Shown piece after piece: positions 17,547 to 25,058 of a DNA stretch of 64,000 nucleotides; position 1 is the first letter of the stretch, and each line of letters opens with the position of its first letter. Source of the stretch: Actinacidiphila rubida. Lineage in GTDB: Bacteria > Actinomycetota > Actinomycetes > Streptomycetales > Streptomycetaceae. Below the pieces are notes generated by a model. It made no database searches. It saw only the letters and a program-made list of their open reading frames with translations, and was not told the origin of the DNA. The stretch is from the NCBI RefSeq assembly GCF_900110255.1, contig NZ_FODD01000006.1, positions 62,001-126,000 on the forward strand. Reading direction: 5' to 3'. The translations under genes and the position numbers were made by a program.

Positions 17547-18230
17547 TCAGCCCCGGACCCGGAGCCGGTCAGTGCTGTCCTCGCTCGGCTGGACGACCAC
17601 GAATCCCTGGCCGGAGAAGCCGATCTGGAACGCCTCGCCGCTGCCGCGCCCGATCAGCGACGACGCCTTGAAGCTGCGCTTGGCCTTCATCTTCAGCCCC
17701 GACGACCACGCGACCAGCGCGTCCGGGTCCACGTACGTCTCGTCCGCGCCGCTGCCGCAGTCGACGACGATCGGCGTGCCGCGGGAGGTGATGGCGACCC
17801 AGCCGTTGCCGGACACGCCCACGTTGAACAGGCCCTGCCCGGCGAACTTGGCGAGTCCCTTGACCCTCTCGACGCCCCACTGCAGGTGCGCGTCGAAGGC
17901 GAGGAGGTTGGTGCCGTTGACCGACACCGACTCGTTGTCGAGGTTCAGGCACACCACGTCGGCGCCGTAGTCCGCCAGGTACAGCAGCCCGTCGCCGCTG
18001 CACTTCATGAGCGGGGTGCTCTCACCGGTCAGCCAGGCCGAGGCCATCTGCCGCACGGCCGGCGGGTTGGGCTCGTACTGCACGAAGCCCTCGTAGGCGA
18101 TCATCGAGCCGGTGCGGGCGAAGAGGTCCTGGCCGGTCTGCATGGCGACCTTGAGCATCGACGAGCCGTGGTTCTCCATGCGCGCGGCGACGGGCGTCGG
18201 CGCGTACCCCGCGATCATCTGCTGGTCCAT
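17547..18230 (-). CDS. AIM24 family protein 2
   Basis: 227 residues, close in layout to its neighbour: 'LFARTGSMIAYEGFVQYE', 'TPLMKCSGDGLLYLADYGAD', 'GLFNVGVSGNGWVAITSRG' and 'GEAFQIGFSGQGFVVVQPSE'. It is the shortest and most compact of the three, essentially one AIM24 domain. It sits 6 bp after the TerD-AIM24 gene, with no ribosome site of its own in that gap, so coupled translation is likely. Confidence 0.85.
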   Translation of the reverse strand: MDQQMIAGYAPTPVAARMENHGSSMLKVAMQTGQDLFARTGSMIAYEGFVQYEPNPPAVRQMASAWLTGESTPLMKCSGDGLLYLADYGADVVCLNLDNESVSVNGTNLLAFDAHLQWGVERVKGLAKFAGQGLFNVGVSGNGWVAITSRGTPIVVDCGSGADETYVDPDALVAWSSGLKMKAKRSFKASSLIGRGSGEAFQIGFSGQGFVVVQPSEDSTDRLRVRG

Positions 18231-18236
18231 GGCGGG

Positions 18237-19892
18237 TCACACCTCGTAGGGCTGGACGACGATGAAGTTGCCGGGAGCGCCGCGGAACTGGAGGTTCACG
18301 GTCTCACCGCTGTGGCCGGGGTAGGCGCTCCTGCGCAGCCGCACCTGGCTGGAGACGATCACCTGGGCGGCGGCCGACCAGGCCACGATCGCGTTGCTGT
18401 CGGCGTAGGTGGTCGGGGTGACCGGGAGGACCACCGGCGTGCCGTGGGTCTTGACGATCACCGTGCCGGTGCCCTGGAACTGCATGGTGAACAGGGCGCC
18501 GCCGGGGATGCCGTGCCCTTCGATCCGCCGCACCTCGTGCTGCAGGCTCTCGTCGAAGGCGAGCACGTTCTCCGCGGACACGCACAGGGCGTCGCCCTGC
18601 AGCTCGACGGGGTGGAGGTACGAGGCGTTCTCGGCGAAGAAGACCTGGCCGTTGCCGGTGCAGCGCATCAGCTGCATCTCCTGGCCGGTCATGTTGCCGA
18701 CGATGCGGCCGGTGAAGCCGGCGCCCTTGTAGCCGAAGTCGACCTTGCCCTGGTAGAGCACCATGCTCCCCTGCCGGGCGAGTACCGGCTGGCCGCCCGC
18801 CTGGCTGAGGTCGGCGCGCATCATCTTGGGGTTCTGCTGCGTCCAGCGCTGGCCGGTGGGCGCCTCGCGGTACTTCTGCATGCCGACGGCCAGGCCCGGA
18901 CCCTGCGCCGGCATCGACGGCAGGCCGTAGTTGGCCGGGGCGCCGGGCTGCGGGTAGCCGGGCGGCGGCTGCTGGGCGAAGGGGTTGCCCGGCGCGGAAG
19001 CCCCGGGCGGGCCGGGCTGGCCGGGGAACGGCGGCGGCGTCATGCCCGGGCCGGGCGGCGCGGCGGGCGGGGGGACCTGCCCGAACGGCGGTGCCTGGCC
19101 GGGTGGGGTGGCCAGCGGTCCGACCATGGTCGGCGCGTGGTGGATGTCGAGGCCGCCGGCGCCGGGTGGCGGCGTGAAACCGGACCGGTCGGGAGCCGGC
19201 TGCGGCGGCGCGACGGGCCCGCCGAACGAGGGGGCGGGCGCGGGGGCCGGGGCGGGCGGCGGCGTGGGGCCGCCCGCGGGCGGCGCGAAGCCGGGTGCCG
19301 GGCCGGACGGCGGTGCGAAACCGGGCGCGGACTGCGGCGCCGGCGGCTCGGCGGCGGGCTCGTCCTCGGCGACCTCGCCGCCGAAGTTCCGCAGCAGCGC
19401 CGCGAGTCCGCCGTCGAAGCCCTGGCCGACGGCGGCGAACCGCCACACGTCCTTGAGGTAGATGTCGGCGAGCATCACCGCGCGCTCGGTGCTGAACTCG
19501 GCGCCGGAGAAGGCGTACCGGGCGACCTCCTCGCCGCCGGCCACCAACCGGATGTAGCCGGGGGCGATCTGGGACATCTGCCCGTCGCCGTCGATGGTGG
19601 CGGTGAAGCTGAGCCGCTGCACGGCCGCCGGGATCCGGTCCAGCGTGACGCGGAACGACTCGGCGTCACCGGCCTGCGCGCCGAGCAACTGGATGGACTC
19701 TTCCGGCGACTTGGGCTGGTTGAAGAAGACGAAATAGCGGTCGTCGGAGAGCTTCTCGTCCGCGTCCAGCCCGAAACAGCTGATGTCGAAGGTCAGTCCG
19801 GGGGCGGAGATCTGCACCCCGACGTAGAGATCGGTGCCAGCGGTCAAGTCGCTGATCTTGGCCTTGTGGCCGCGCTGGAATTCCCTGGCCAT
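18237..19892 (-). CDS. TerD-AIM24 fusion protein
   Basis: 551 residues in three parts. Residues 1 to about 185 are a TerD domain ('SDDRYFVFFNQPKSPEESI', 'AVMLADIYLKDVWRFAAVGQGFDGGL'), the calcium-binding fold of tellurite and stress resistance proteins. Residues about 190-330 are a Pro/Gly/Ala-rich linker. Residues about 340-551 are an AIM24 domain ('LARQGSMVLYQGKVDFGY', 'MQLMRCTGNGQVFFAENAS'). The ATG at 19892 is used because GGGGGAAGG lies about 8 nt upstream; the ATG at 19910 would include that site. As first gene of the set it ties all three AIM24 modules to Ter-type stress biology. Confidence 0.87.
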   Translation of the reverse strand: MAREFQRGHKAKISDLTAGTDLYVGVQISAPGLTFDISCFGLDADEKLSDDRYFVFFNQPKSPEESIQLLGAQAGDAESFRVTLDRIPAAVQRLSFTATIDGDGQMSQIAPGYIRLVAGGEEVARYAFSGAEFSTERAVMLADIYLKDVWRFAAVGQGFDGGLAALLRNFGGEVAEDEPAAEPPAPQSAPGFAPPSGPAPGFAPPAGGPTPPPAPAPAPAPSFGGPVAPPQPAPDRSGFTPPPGAGGLDIHHAPTMVGPLATPPGQAPPFGQVPPPAAPPGPGMTPPPFPGQPGPPGASAPGNPFAQQPPPGYPQPGAPANYGLPSMPAQGPGLAVGMQKYREAPTGQRWTQQNPKMMRADLSQAGGQPVLARQGSMVLYQGKVDFGYKGAGFTGRIVGNMTGQEMQLMRCTGNGQVFFAENASYLHPVELQGDALCVSAENVLAFDESLQHEVRRIEGHGIPGGALFTMQFQGTGTVIVKTHGTPVVLPVTPTTYADSNAIVAWSAAAQVIVSSQVRLRRSAYPGHSGETVNLQFRGAPGNFIVVQPYEV

Positions 19893-20057
19893 CGTGCGAC
19901 CTTCCCCCATCCCCTTTGTGCTCCGGTGCGTTGCGACAGGCTAACCGCTCTCTCCGACGGGAGCCATTCCCCTCAGGTCACCGCTGCGTCACCGTTGTAC
20001 CGGCGCGACGTGCCGCGATGCCCTGGGGGCGCGTGGTGCGGGGTGCGTTCCGGTGGA

Positions 20058-20173
20058 GGGTGAGGCGCGTGCCCGGGTGCGGGTGAGGCGCGTGCCCGGC
20101 TGCGCGAGGGCGCGGCGTCAGCCCGGCTGCACGGGGCGTGATGTCCACGCGGCTGCACGGGGGCGTGATGTCC
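20058..20173. repeat. Short direct repeats downstream of the metallopeptidase gene
   Basis: GGGTGAGGCGCGTGCCCGG occurs at 20058-20076 and 20081-20099. A second pair, GGCTGCACGGGGCGTGATG plus TCC, occurs at 20125-20146 and, with one inserted G, at 20151-20173. The block lies between the metallopeptidase stop codon and the TerD-AIM24 promoter. No gene is seen in it. Confidence 0.7.
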
Positions 20174-20187
20174 GCGCGGGGCGGCGG

Positions 20188-20769
20188 TCAGTCCTGCGGG
20201 CCGGGCGGGTGGGGCAGCCGGTCGGCGGCCACCACGCCCTCCAGGTAGCCGCGGGCGCGCTCGGTGCGCGGGTAGCTCTCCAGCAGCTTCCAGAACGCCG
20301 GGCCGTGTCCGGGCACCAGCAGGTGGGCGAGCTCGTGCAGCAGCACGTAGTCGATGACGTACTCGGGCATGCCCTGCAGCCGGTGGGAGAGCCGGATACT
20401 GCCCTCGGAGGGCGTGCAGGAGCCCCAGCGCGAGTTCTGGTTGGTGACCCAGCGGACCGTGTCCGGGACCGCGCCGCCCAGGAGGTACTGCTCGGACAGC
20501 CGTTCCGCCCGGGCGGCCAGCTCCTGGTCGCCGGGCATCCGGCGGCTCTCCTGCGCGGCGAGCTTGTCCAGCATCACCGTGACCCAGCGCTGCTCCTCCG
20601 CCGCCGACATCCGGGCCGGGATCAGCACGACCGTGCGATCGCCGTCCCGATAGGCGGACACCGTCCGGCGGCGGCGTGCGCTGCGGCGCACCTCCACCGC
20701 ACTCGCCCCGCTCGTCCGGAGGCCGCGGGCGGTCTGGCTGGCGAGATTTCGCGCTGGATCGGCGGACAC
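20188..20769 (-). CDS. YgjP/SprT-like zinc metallopeptidase (M48-type HExxH)
   Basis: 193 residues. The zinc site 'LLHELAHLLVPGHGPAFW' gives HELAH with a downstream His, and 'NSRWGSC' upstream of it is the signature of the YgjP (DUF45) metallopeptidase family. No signal peptide or membrane segment is present, so it acts in the cytoplasm; substrates are unknown. The GTG at 20769 has no ribosome site, but TACGGT (20776-20781 on the minus strand) ends 6 nt before it, consistent with a leaderless transcript. A TTCACCTG-type motif sits just upstream of that -10. Confidence 0.85.
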   Translation of the reverse strand: MSADPARNLASQTARGLRTSGASAVEVRRSARRRRTVSAYRDGDRTVVLIPARMSAAEEQRWVTVMLDKLAAQESRRMPGDQELAARAERLSEQYLLGGAVPDTVRWVTNQNSRWGSCTPSEGSIRLSHRLQGMPEYVIDYVLLHELAHLLVPGHGPAFWKLLESYPRTERARGYLEGVVAADRLPHPPGPQD

Positions 20770-21245
20770 GGCTCGACCGTACCCGTTTCACCTGTGATAA
20801 GTCCCGCCTCCAAGCCGTTCGGCCCGTGAATCACCTCGGTTCGCACACATATGGAATGCCTGAGTTCACCTGTCCCGCGATCAGGTGAAGTGCGGCTCAC
20901 CTGGGCTTCGGGGATTTCGGGGCGCGGGCGCCGCGGCGAGCGCACGGGCATATGAAATGAATCTCTCCCACAGCCTGTGGATAACTTCACGGCGCTTGCG
21001 GGCGGATCGGCCATGCTGACGCTGTCACTCACGGAGAGTGAGCGGCCGGACGGCGTGCGCGACGGATCGCGCGAAGCCGGACGCGGGAGCACGGCGCGGG
21101 AGCACGGCGCGGGAGCACCGCGTGGGTTGCGAGCGTGCGGGAGCACCGCGTGGGTTGCGAGCGCGCGGCCGGCGGGCGTGCGCGATGCGGGCGTTCGGGA
21201 CGCAGGGTTCGGGATGCGGGAAGGCGTGTGAGGGCGATGCAGGGA
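20770..21245. promoter_or_regulatory. 476-bp non-coding interval with repeated TTCACCTG motifs
   Basis: No credible gene is seen here; the one plus-strand frame (20977-21231) has poor composition and no ribosome site. TTCACCTG occurs at 20787-20794 and 20865-20872, its complement CAGGTGAA at 20882-20889, and the near-copy CTCACCTG at 20896-20903. The two middle copies form an inverted repeat with a 9-nt spacer. The first abuts the likely -10 of the metallopeptidase gene. TTATCCACA, a DnaA-box match, is on the minus strand at 20976-20984. Purine-rich tandem repeats fill 21085-21163. Confidence 0.5.
21085..21163. repeat. Tandem repeats before the E1-like gene
   Basis: GGGAGCACGGCGC is repeated at 21085-21097 and 21098-21110. 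A 25-bp unit that starts GGGAGCACCGCGTGGGTTGC occurs at 21111-21135 and again at 21139-21163 (period 28). Confidence 0.75.
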
Positions 21246-22502
21246 ATGCGGCCGATGCTGAAGACGGCGCTGCGGCGGAGCTGGCGGGACGGGGAGAGCG
21301 TGCAGTTCGGGGTGGGGCCCGACCACGCGGTGGTGCTGGAGCCGGTGGACGGCCCGGCGGCCGGTTTCCTCGACCTCCTCGACGGCACCCGCGGCACCGC
21401 GACGCTGACGAGGGACGCGGCCGCGCTCGGACTGCCGCCGGACCGGGTGCGGCGGCTGCTGGGGCTGCTCGCGGACGGCGGCGTGCTGGACGACGCGTCC
21501 GGGCACGCGGCCCTTTCGGCGGCGGTGCGGCACCGGGCGCCGCTGCTGGACAGGCTGCGACCCGATCTGGCGGCCCTGTCGGTGGTCCACCCAGGTCCGG
21601 GTGCCGCCGCGGCCCGGATACGGCACCGGCGGGCGGCCCGGGTGCGGGTCCACGGGGCGGGCCGGGTCGGCGCGCACCTGGCCGCACTGCTGGCGGCGGC
21701 CGGCGTGGGCGCGGTGGACGTGGTGGACGGCGGCCGCGTCGAGCCGTGGGATGCGGCGCCGGGCGGGATCCCGGCCGAGCAGGTCGGCGAACGCAGGGAC
21801 GCCGCCGGGCGGGGCGCGGTGCGGCGGGCGGCGCCGGAGGCGCGCAGGGGTGCGGCGGCCGGGACCTGCGGCACCGGTGGCACGGTCACCCCCGGTGGGG
21901 CGGGCGGGCGCGCGGCCGGGACCACGGGATCGGTGCTGACGGTGCTCGCGCCGCGCGACGGGCTGCACGCCTACTCCCCCGACCCCGAGGAGGCGAGGCG
22001 GCTGGTGGCCTCGGGGGTGCCGCACCTGTACGCGGGCGTACTGGAGGGCACGGGTGTGGTGGGCCCGCTGGTGCTGCCGGGCCGGACACCGTGCGGGGAG
22101 TGCGTCGGGCTGCGGCTCGCCCGGCAGGACGCGGCGTGGCCGCGGATACTGGCCCAGCTCAGGTCGGGGCGGCAGCCGGGTGTGCCGGCCTGCGACGTCG
22201 CTCTGGCCGCCACGGTCGCCGGGCTCGCCGCCGCCCACGCGCTGGCCCACCTCGACGGGCGGGTGCCGCCGAGCGCCGGGGCCCGGGTGGAGCTGTCCCT
22301 GGAGCGCCTGTCCGGCACGGTCCGGCCGCTGCCCGCGGAGACCGGATGCGGGTGCGGCGCGGCGGCCCGCGAGGCCCGCACGGGCGCGGCGGGCACCGGC
22401 GGCGAGTCCCGCCGGGACGATCGGGACATTGCGCTGACCATGGCGTCAAGTGGCCGCCTCATCCCCGGGCCGCCCCGGGAGCGGGGCACAATGGCCATGT
22501 GA
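21246..22502 (+). CDS. E1-like (ThiF family) protein with probable N-terminal RRE/PqqD-like domain
   Basis: About 418 residues. Residues 1 to about 90 ('QFGVGPDHAVVLEPVDGP', 'LLDGTRGTATLTRDAAALG', 'VRRLLGLLADGGVLDD') have the strand and winged-helix pattern of RiPP recognition elements. The rest is a ThiF/E1 Rossmann domain with 'VHGAGRVGAHLAALLAAAG' and 'VDVVDGGRVEPWD'. The usual N-x-x-R-Q adenylation residues are missing. A CxxC ('CGEC') and C-terminal 'CGCG' could hold zinc. RiPP cyclodehydratase partners share this layout, but no precursor or YcaO gene is nearby. Start 21246 is chosen among ATGs at 21237, 21246 and 21255. The ABC1 kinase gene follows after 21 bp. Confidence 0.75.
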   Translation: MRPMLKTALRRSWRDGESVQFGVGPDHAVVLEPVDGPAAGFLDLLDGTRGTATLTRDAAALGLPPDRVRRLLGLLADGGVLDDASGHAALSAAVRHRAPLLDRLRPDLAALSVVHPGPGAAAARIRHRRAARVRVHGAGRVGAHLAALLAAAGVGAVDVVDGGRVEPWDAAPGGIPAEQVGERRDAAGRGAVRRAAPEARRGAAAGTCGTGGTVTPGGAGGRAAGTTGSVLTVLAPRDGLHAYSPDPEEARRLVASGVPHLYAGVLEGTGVVGPLVLPGRTPCGECVGLRLARQDAAWPRILAQLRSGRQPGVPACDVALAATVAGLAAAHALAHLDGRVPPSAGARVELSLERLSGTVRPLPAETGCGCGAAAREARTGAAGTGGESRRDDRDIALTMASSGRLIPGPPRERGTMAM

Positions 22503-22523
22503 CCGACCGGAAATGAGGGGCGC

Positions 22524-23873
22524 ATGTCTGATCTTCCGCGCAAGGCTGTGACCCGGACCGCGAAACTGGCAGCGCTCCCTCTGGGGTTCGCCGGGCGGGC
22601 CACGATGGGGCTCGGCAAGCGGCTCGGCGGCCGTCCCGCCGACGAGGTGGCGATCGAGCTGCAGGAGCGGACCGCGGAGCAGATCTTCAAGGTGCTCGGT
22701 GAGCTCAAGGGCGGCGCGATGAAGTTCGGGCAGGCGCTGTCCGTCTTCGAGTCCGCGCTCCCGGAGGACGTCGCGGGCCCCTACCGGGCGGCGCTGACCA
22801 AGCTCCAGGAGGCCGCACCGCCGATGCCGGCCCGCACCGTCCACCGGGTGCTGGCCGAGCGGCTGGGCAAGGACTGGCGCTCGCTGTTCTCCGAGTTCGA
22901 GGACGTCCCGGCGGCCGCCGCGTCGATCGGCCAGGTGCACCGCGCGGTGTGGAGCGACGGGCGGAAGGTCGCGGTGAAGGTGCAGTACCCGGGGGCCGGT
23001 GACGCGCTGCTCTCGGACCTGTCCCAACTCGGCCGTGTGGCGAGGCTGTTCGGCCCGCTGATTCCGGGCATGGACGTCAAGCCGCTGCTGGCGGAGCTGC
23101 GCGAGCGGGTCGCGGAGGAGCTGGACTACGCGCTGGAGGCCAAGGCGCAGCACGCCCACGCGGCGGAGTTCGCCGGTGATCCGGACGTCGAGGTGCCGGA
23201 CGTGGTCCACCAGGCGGACCAGGTGCTGGTCACCGAGTGGATGGACGGGGTGCCGCTGTCCGAGGTGATCGCCTCGGGCACCGAGGACATGCGCGACCGG
23301 GCCGGGCAGCTGCTGGCGCACTTCCTGTTCGCCGGCCCCGCGCGCACCGGGTTGCTGCACGCCGACCCGCACCCGGGCAACTTCCGGCTGCTGGTGGACG
23401 ACGGCCCGGCGGACGGGTGGCGGCTGGGCGTGCTGGACTTCGGCACCGTCGACCGGCTGCCGGAGGGCCTGCCGCTGCCGATCGGCACGGCACTGCGGCT
23501 GGCGCTGGAGGACGAGGCCGAGCAGGTCTACGCGATGCTGCGCACCGAGGGCTTCGTCAAGCCGACGATCACCCTGGACGCGGAGGCGGTCGCGGACTAC
23601 CTGCGGCCGATCATCGAACCGGCCGCCCGCGAGGAGTTCCACTTCGAGCGGGCGTGGATGCGGGCGCAGGCGGCGCGGATCGCCGATCCGCGGTCGCCCG
23701 CCCACCAGTTGGGCAAGCAGCTGAACCTGCCGCCGGCGTACCTGCTGATCCACCGCGTGACGCTGAGCACCGTCGGGGTGCTGTGCCAGCTGGGCGCGAC
23801 GGTGCGGCTGCGCGAGGAGCTGCTGGAGTGGCTGCCCGGTTTCGACGGCGAGGGAACGGCGGAGTCCGCCTGA
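22524..23873 (+). CDS. ABC1/AarF/UbiB family atypical kinase
   Basis: 449 residues. Family motifs are present in order: the KxGQ helix ('MKFGQALSVFESALPED'), the A-rich loop 'AAASIGQVHRAVWSDGRKVAVKVQYPG', 'EELDYALEAKAQ', the catalytic loop 'HADPHPGNFRL' and the metal motif 'LDFGTVDRL'. ABC1 proteins are ATPases or atypical kinases linked to isoprenoid-quinone metabolism. The mycobacterial homologue beside whiB7 has been linked to macrolide tolerance. No C-terminal membrane helices are obvious. It follows the E1-like gene by 21 bp and is probably co-transcribed with it. Confidence 0.92.
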   Translation: MSDLPRKAVTRTAKLAALPLGFAGRATMGLGKRLGGRPADEVAIELQERTAEQIFKVLGELKGGAMKFGQALSVFESALPEDVAGPYRAALTKLQEAAPPMPARTVHRVLAERLGKDWRSLFSEFEDVPAAAASIGQVHRAVWSDGRKVAVKVQYPGAGDALLSDLSQLGRVARLFGPLIPGMDVKPLLAELRERVAEELDYALEAKAQHAHAAEFAGDPDVEVPDVVHQADQVLVTEWMDGVPLSEVIASGTEDMRDRAGQLLAHFLFAGPARTGLLHADPHPGNFRLLVDDGPADGWRLGVLDFGTVDRLPEGLPLPIGTALRLALEDEAEQVYAMLRTEGFVKPTITLDAEAVADYLRPIIEPAAREEFHFERAWMRAQAARIADPRSPAHQLGKQLNLPPAYLLIHRVTLSTVGVLCQLGATVRLREELLEWLPGFDGEGTAESA

Positions 23874-23891
23874 GCGGCGGCGCCGCCGCGG

Positions 23892-24083
23892 CTACCACCA
23901 GGCGGAGTCCAGCCGCCCTTCGATGCTGCGCAGGTGCTTGCGGGCGCAGGTGTCGCAGAAGAAGACGCGGCGGCCGTTCTCCACGGAGCAGGTCCACGTG
24001 AGCGGAAGACCCTGCTGGGTGACGCCGCAGCGGGCGCACGTCGTCGCTGCCTGAGACCCGGCCGGTGATGGCTTGTGATCCAC
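23892..24083 (-). CDS. Small zinc-ribbon protein
   Basis: 63 residues with two CxxC pairs, 'CARCG' near residue 16 and 'CDTCARKH' near residue 43, spaced as in a treble-clef or zinc ribbon. The rest is basic and compact, ending in 'DSAWW'. No fused domain. The GTG at 24083 has GGAGG about 11 nt upstream. It lies between convergent ABC1 (18 bp gap) and the wblC operon. Function unknown; nucleic-acid or protein binding is the usual guess for such ribbons. Confidence 0.72.
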   Translation of the reverse strand: MDHKPSPAGSQAATTCARCGVTQQGLPLTWTCSVENGRRVFFCDTCARKHLRSIEGRLDSAWW

Positions 24084-24129
24084 TGGTTGACGATACCTCC
24101 GCCAGTGCCGGGTTTGTCGGCATAACGCA

Positions 24130-24163
24130 CCGCGGGACCGGCCCTTTCGGACCGGTCCCGCGG
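24130..24163 (-). terminator. Hairpin downstream of the wblC operon
   Basis: A perfect 12-bp stem (24130-24141 with 24152-24163) with a 10-nt loop lies about 70 nt beyond the stop of the last gene of the wblC operon. There is no U-tract. Confidence 0.55.
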
Positions 24164-24231
24164 GGTGTCTGTCGTGGCCGTGCGCTGGTCGTGCCCCTCG
24201 CGGGGCGGTGCCGGGAATCCGGCGGGGGCCG

Positions 24232-24552
24232 TTACTGCATCACGGCCATGGCCAGGGCGCGCCGGGCGCGCAGCGACGCGCGCTCGGCACGGCGCTGCAG
24301 CCGGCGGGCGGCGAGCAGGTGCATCGACCTGCGTTCGTGCTCCGCCTCCCGCAGGCGCTGTTGCATATGGGCACGAGCCAGGGCTTCTGGCATGAGTTGC
24401 ATCTCGAGGTTCCTGTTCTGGCGCGACGCCATCGCGTCGGATTCACGTGCGGGGAGTTCGCTGAGGGTGGGAGTCATCGGGGCCTGATTCATCGGATCGT
24501 GCGTGAGTGGGTTGTCGAGGGTGCCGGGGGTGGTGGACTTCCGGATGGTCAT
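24232..24552 (-). CDS. Small basic hypothetical protein translationally coupled to WblC
   Basis: 106 residues. The N-terminal half is polar ('MTIRKSTTPGTLDNPLTHD'). The C-terminal half is one long, strongly basic amphipathic helix with 'QQRLREAEHERRSMHLLAA' and 'RRAERASLRARRALAMA'. No cysteine, signal or known motif. Its ATG overlaps the wblC stop as ATGA (24549-24552), so its synthesis should depend on wblC translation. A role connected to WblC, RNA or the ribosome is plausible from context and charge, but is inference. Confidence 0.72.
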   Translation of the reverse strand: MTIRKSTTPGTLDNPLTHDPMNQAPMTPTLSELPARESDAMASRQNRNLEMQLMPEALARAHMQQRLREAEHERRSMHLLAARRLQRRAERASLRARRALAMAVMQ

Positions 24553-24926
24553 GCCGCGACCGCGTTCTTGCGCGGACGGCCACGGGGCCGCTTGCGGGCG
24601 ACGACCACACCCTGGATGAACAGCTCGCCGCCCCAGACGCCCCAGGGCTCGCGGCGGTCCTTGGCACCGGCGAGGCAGGCCTCGCGGACCGGGCAGGTCT
24701 GGCAGAGGGACTTGGCGTACTCGACGTCGGCCGGCGACTCCGCGAAGAAGACCTCGGGGTCGTAGGTACGGCAGGGGACGGGCACGCCGAGTCGCTCGAT
24801 CTCGTCGTCGAGCTCGGTGAGGGGCAGCAAGGTGGTCTCCGGGGGCTGTGCGGGCGGGTGGGTCAGGTCGGGCAGGGAAGCTGACGTGGCGTGCGGGGTG
24901 GTGTGCACGGTTGCTTCGTTCCTCAT
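24549..24926 (-). CDS. wblC: WhiB-family Fe-S transcription factor WblC (WhiB7 orthologue)
   Basis: 125 residues. WhiB-type cysteines occur at 'VPCRTYDPEVFF', then 'CQTCPVREAC'; the G[V/I]WGG turn reads 'EPWGVWGGELF'; and the C-terminus has the AT-hook 'RKRPRGRPRKN' that is diagnostic for WhiB7/WblC. It binds a 4Fe-4S cluster and sigma factor and activates intrinsic resistance to ribosome-targeting antibiotics. The ATG at 24926 is used; a GTG at 24908 is an alternative. A long leader with an upstream ORF and a terminator precedes it, and a small basic protein follows with ATGA overlap. Confidence 0.95.
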   Translation of the reverse strand: MRNEATVHTTPHATSASLPDLTHPPAQPPETTLLPLTELDDEIERLGVPVPCRTYDPEVFFAESPADVEYAKSLCQTCPVREACLAGAKDRREPWGVWGGELFIQGVVVARKRPRGRPRKNAVAA

Positions 24927-24996
24927 CTGTCGGTCTGTCGTTCCGGCCGGTCGGTGGCCCGGCCGGGGCGGTGCTGCAGGTCTGAAGAAAACAGAA

Positions 24997-25030
24997 GGGC
25001 CGCGGATCCCGGTCTGGGATTCCGCGGCCC
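24997..25030 (-). terminator. Intrinsic attenuator in the wblC leader
   Basis: On the minus strand a 14-bp GC-rich stem with one bulged base (arms 25016-25030 and 24997-25010, loop 25011-25015) is followed at once by TTCTGTTTTCTTC. This is a textbook Rho-independent terminator, rare in this genome's style. It stands between the upstream ORF stop (25054) and the wblC start (24926), so it would stop transcription before wblC unless an alternative fold forms. Confidence 0.88.
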
Positions 25031-25041
25031 TGAGGTGCCGA

Positions 25042-25058
25042 CCTGATGCCGTATCAGG
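25042..25058 (-). promoter_or_regulatory. Small hairpin over the stop codon of the wblC upstream ORF
   Basis: CCTGAT-ACGGC-ATCAGG (read on the minus strand) is a perfect 6-bp stem with a 5-nt loop that spans the upstream ORF's TGA at 25054-25056. It precedes the attenuator and could act as a pause or competing hairpin. Confidence 0.5.

Noticed and set aside
17886..20063. A plus-strand frame of about 725 codons across the TerD-AIM24 genes
   Set aside because: Same shadow effect; no ribosome site and no domain, whereas the opposite strand has TerD and AIM24.
20976..20984. Possible replication origin because of a DnaA-like box
   Set aside because: Only single boxes are seen, with no cluster and no dnaA, dnaN or rpmH genes nearby.
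20058..21163. CRISPR-like array
   Set aside because: The repeats are few, adjacent and imperfect, with no unique spacers of constant length and no cas genes.
20977..21231. An 84-codon plus-strand frame in the interval before the E1-like gene
   Set aside because: It is built from tandem repeats, has no ribosome site and no coding signature.
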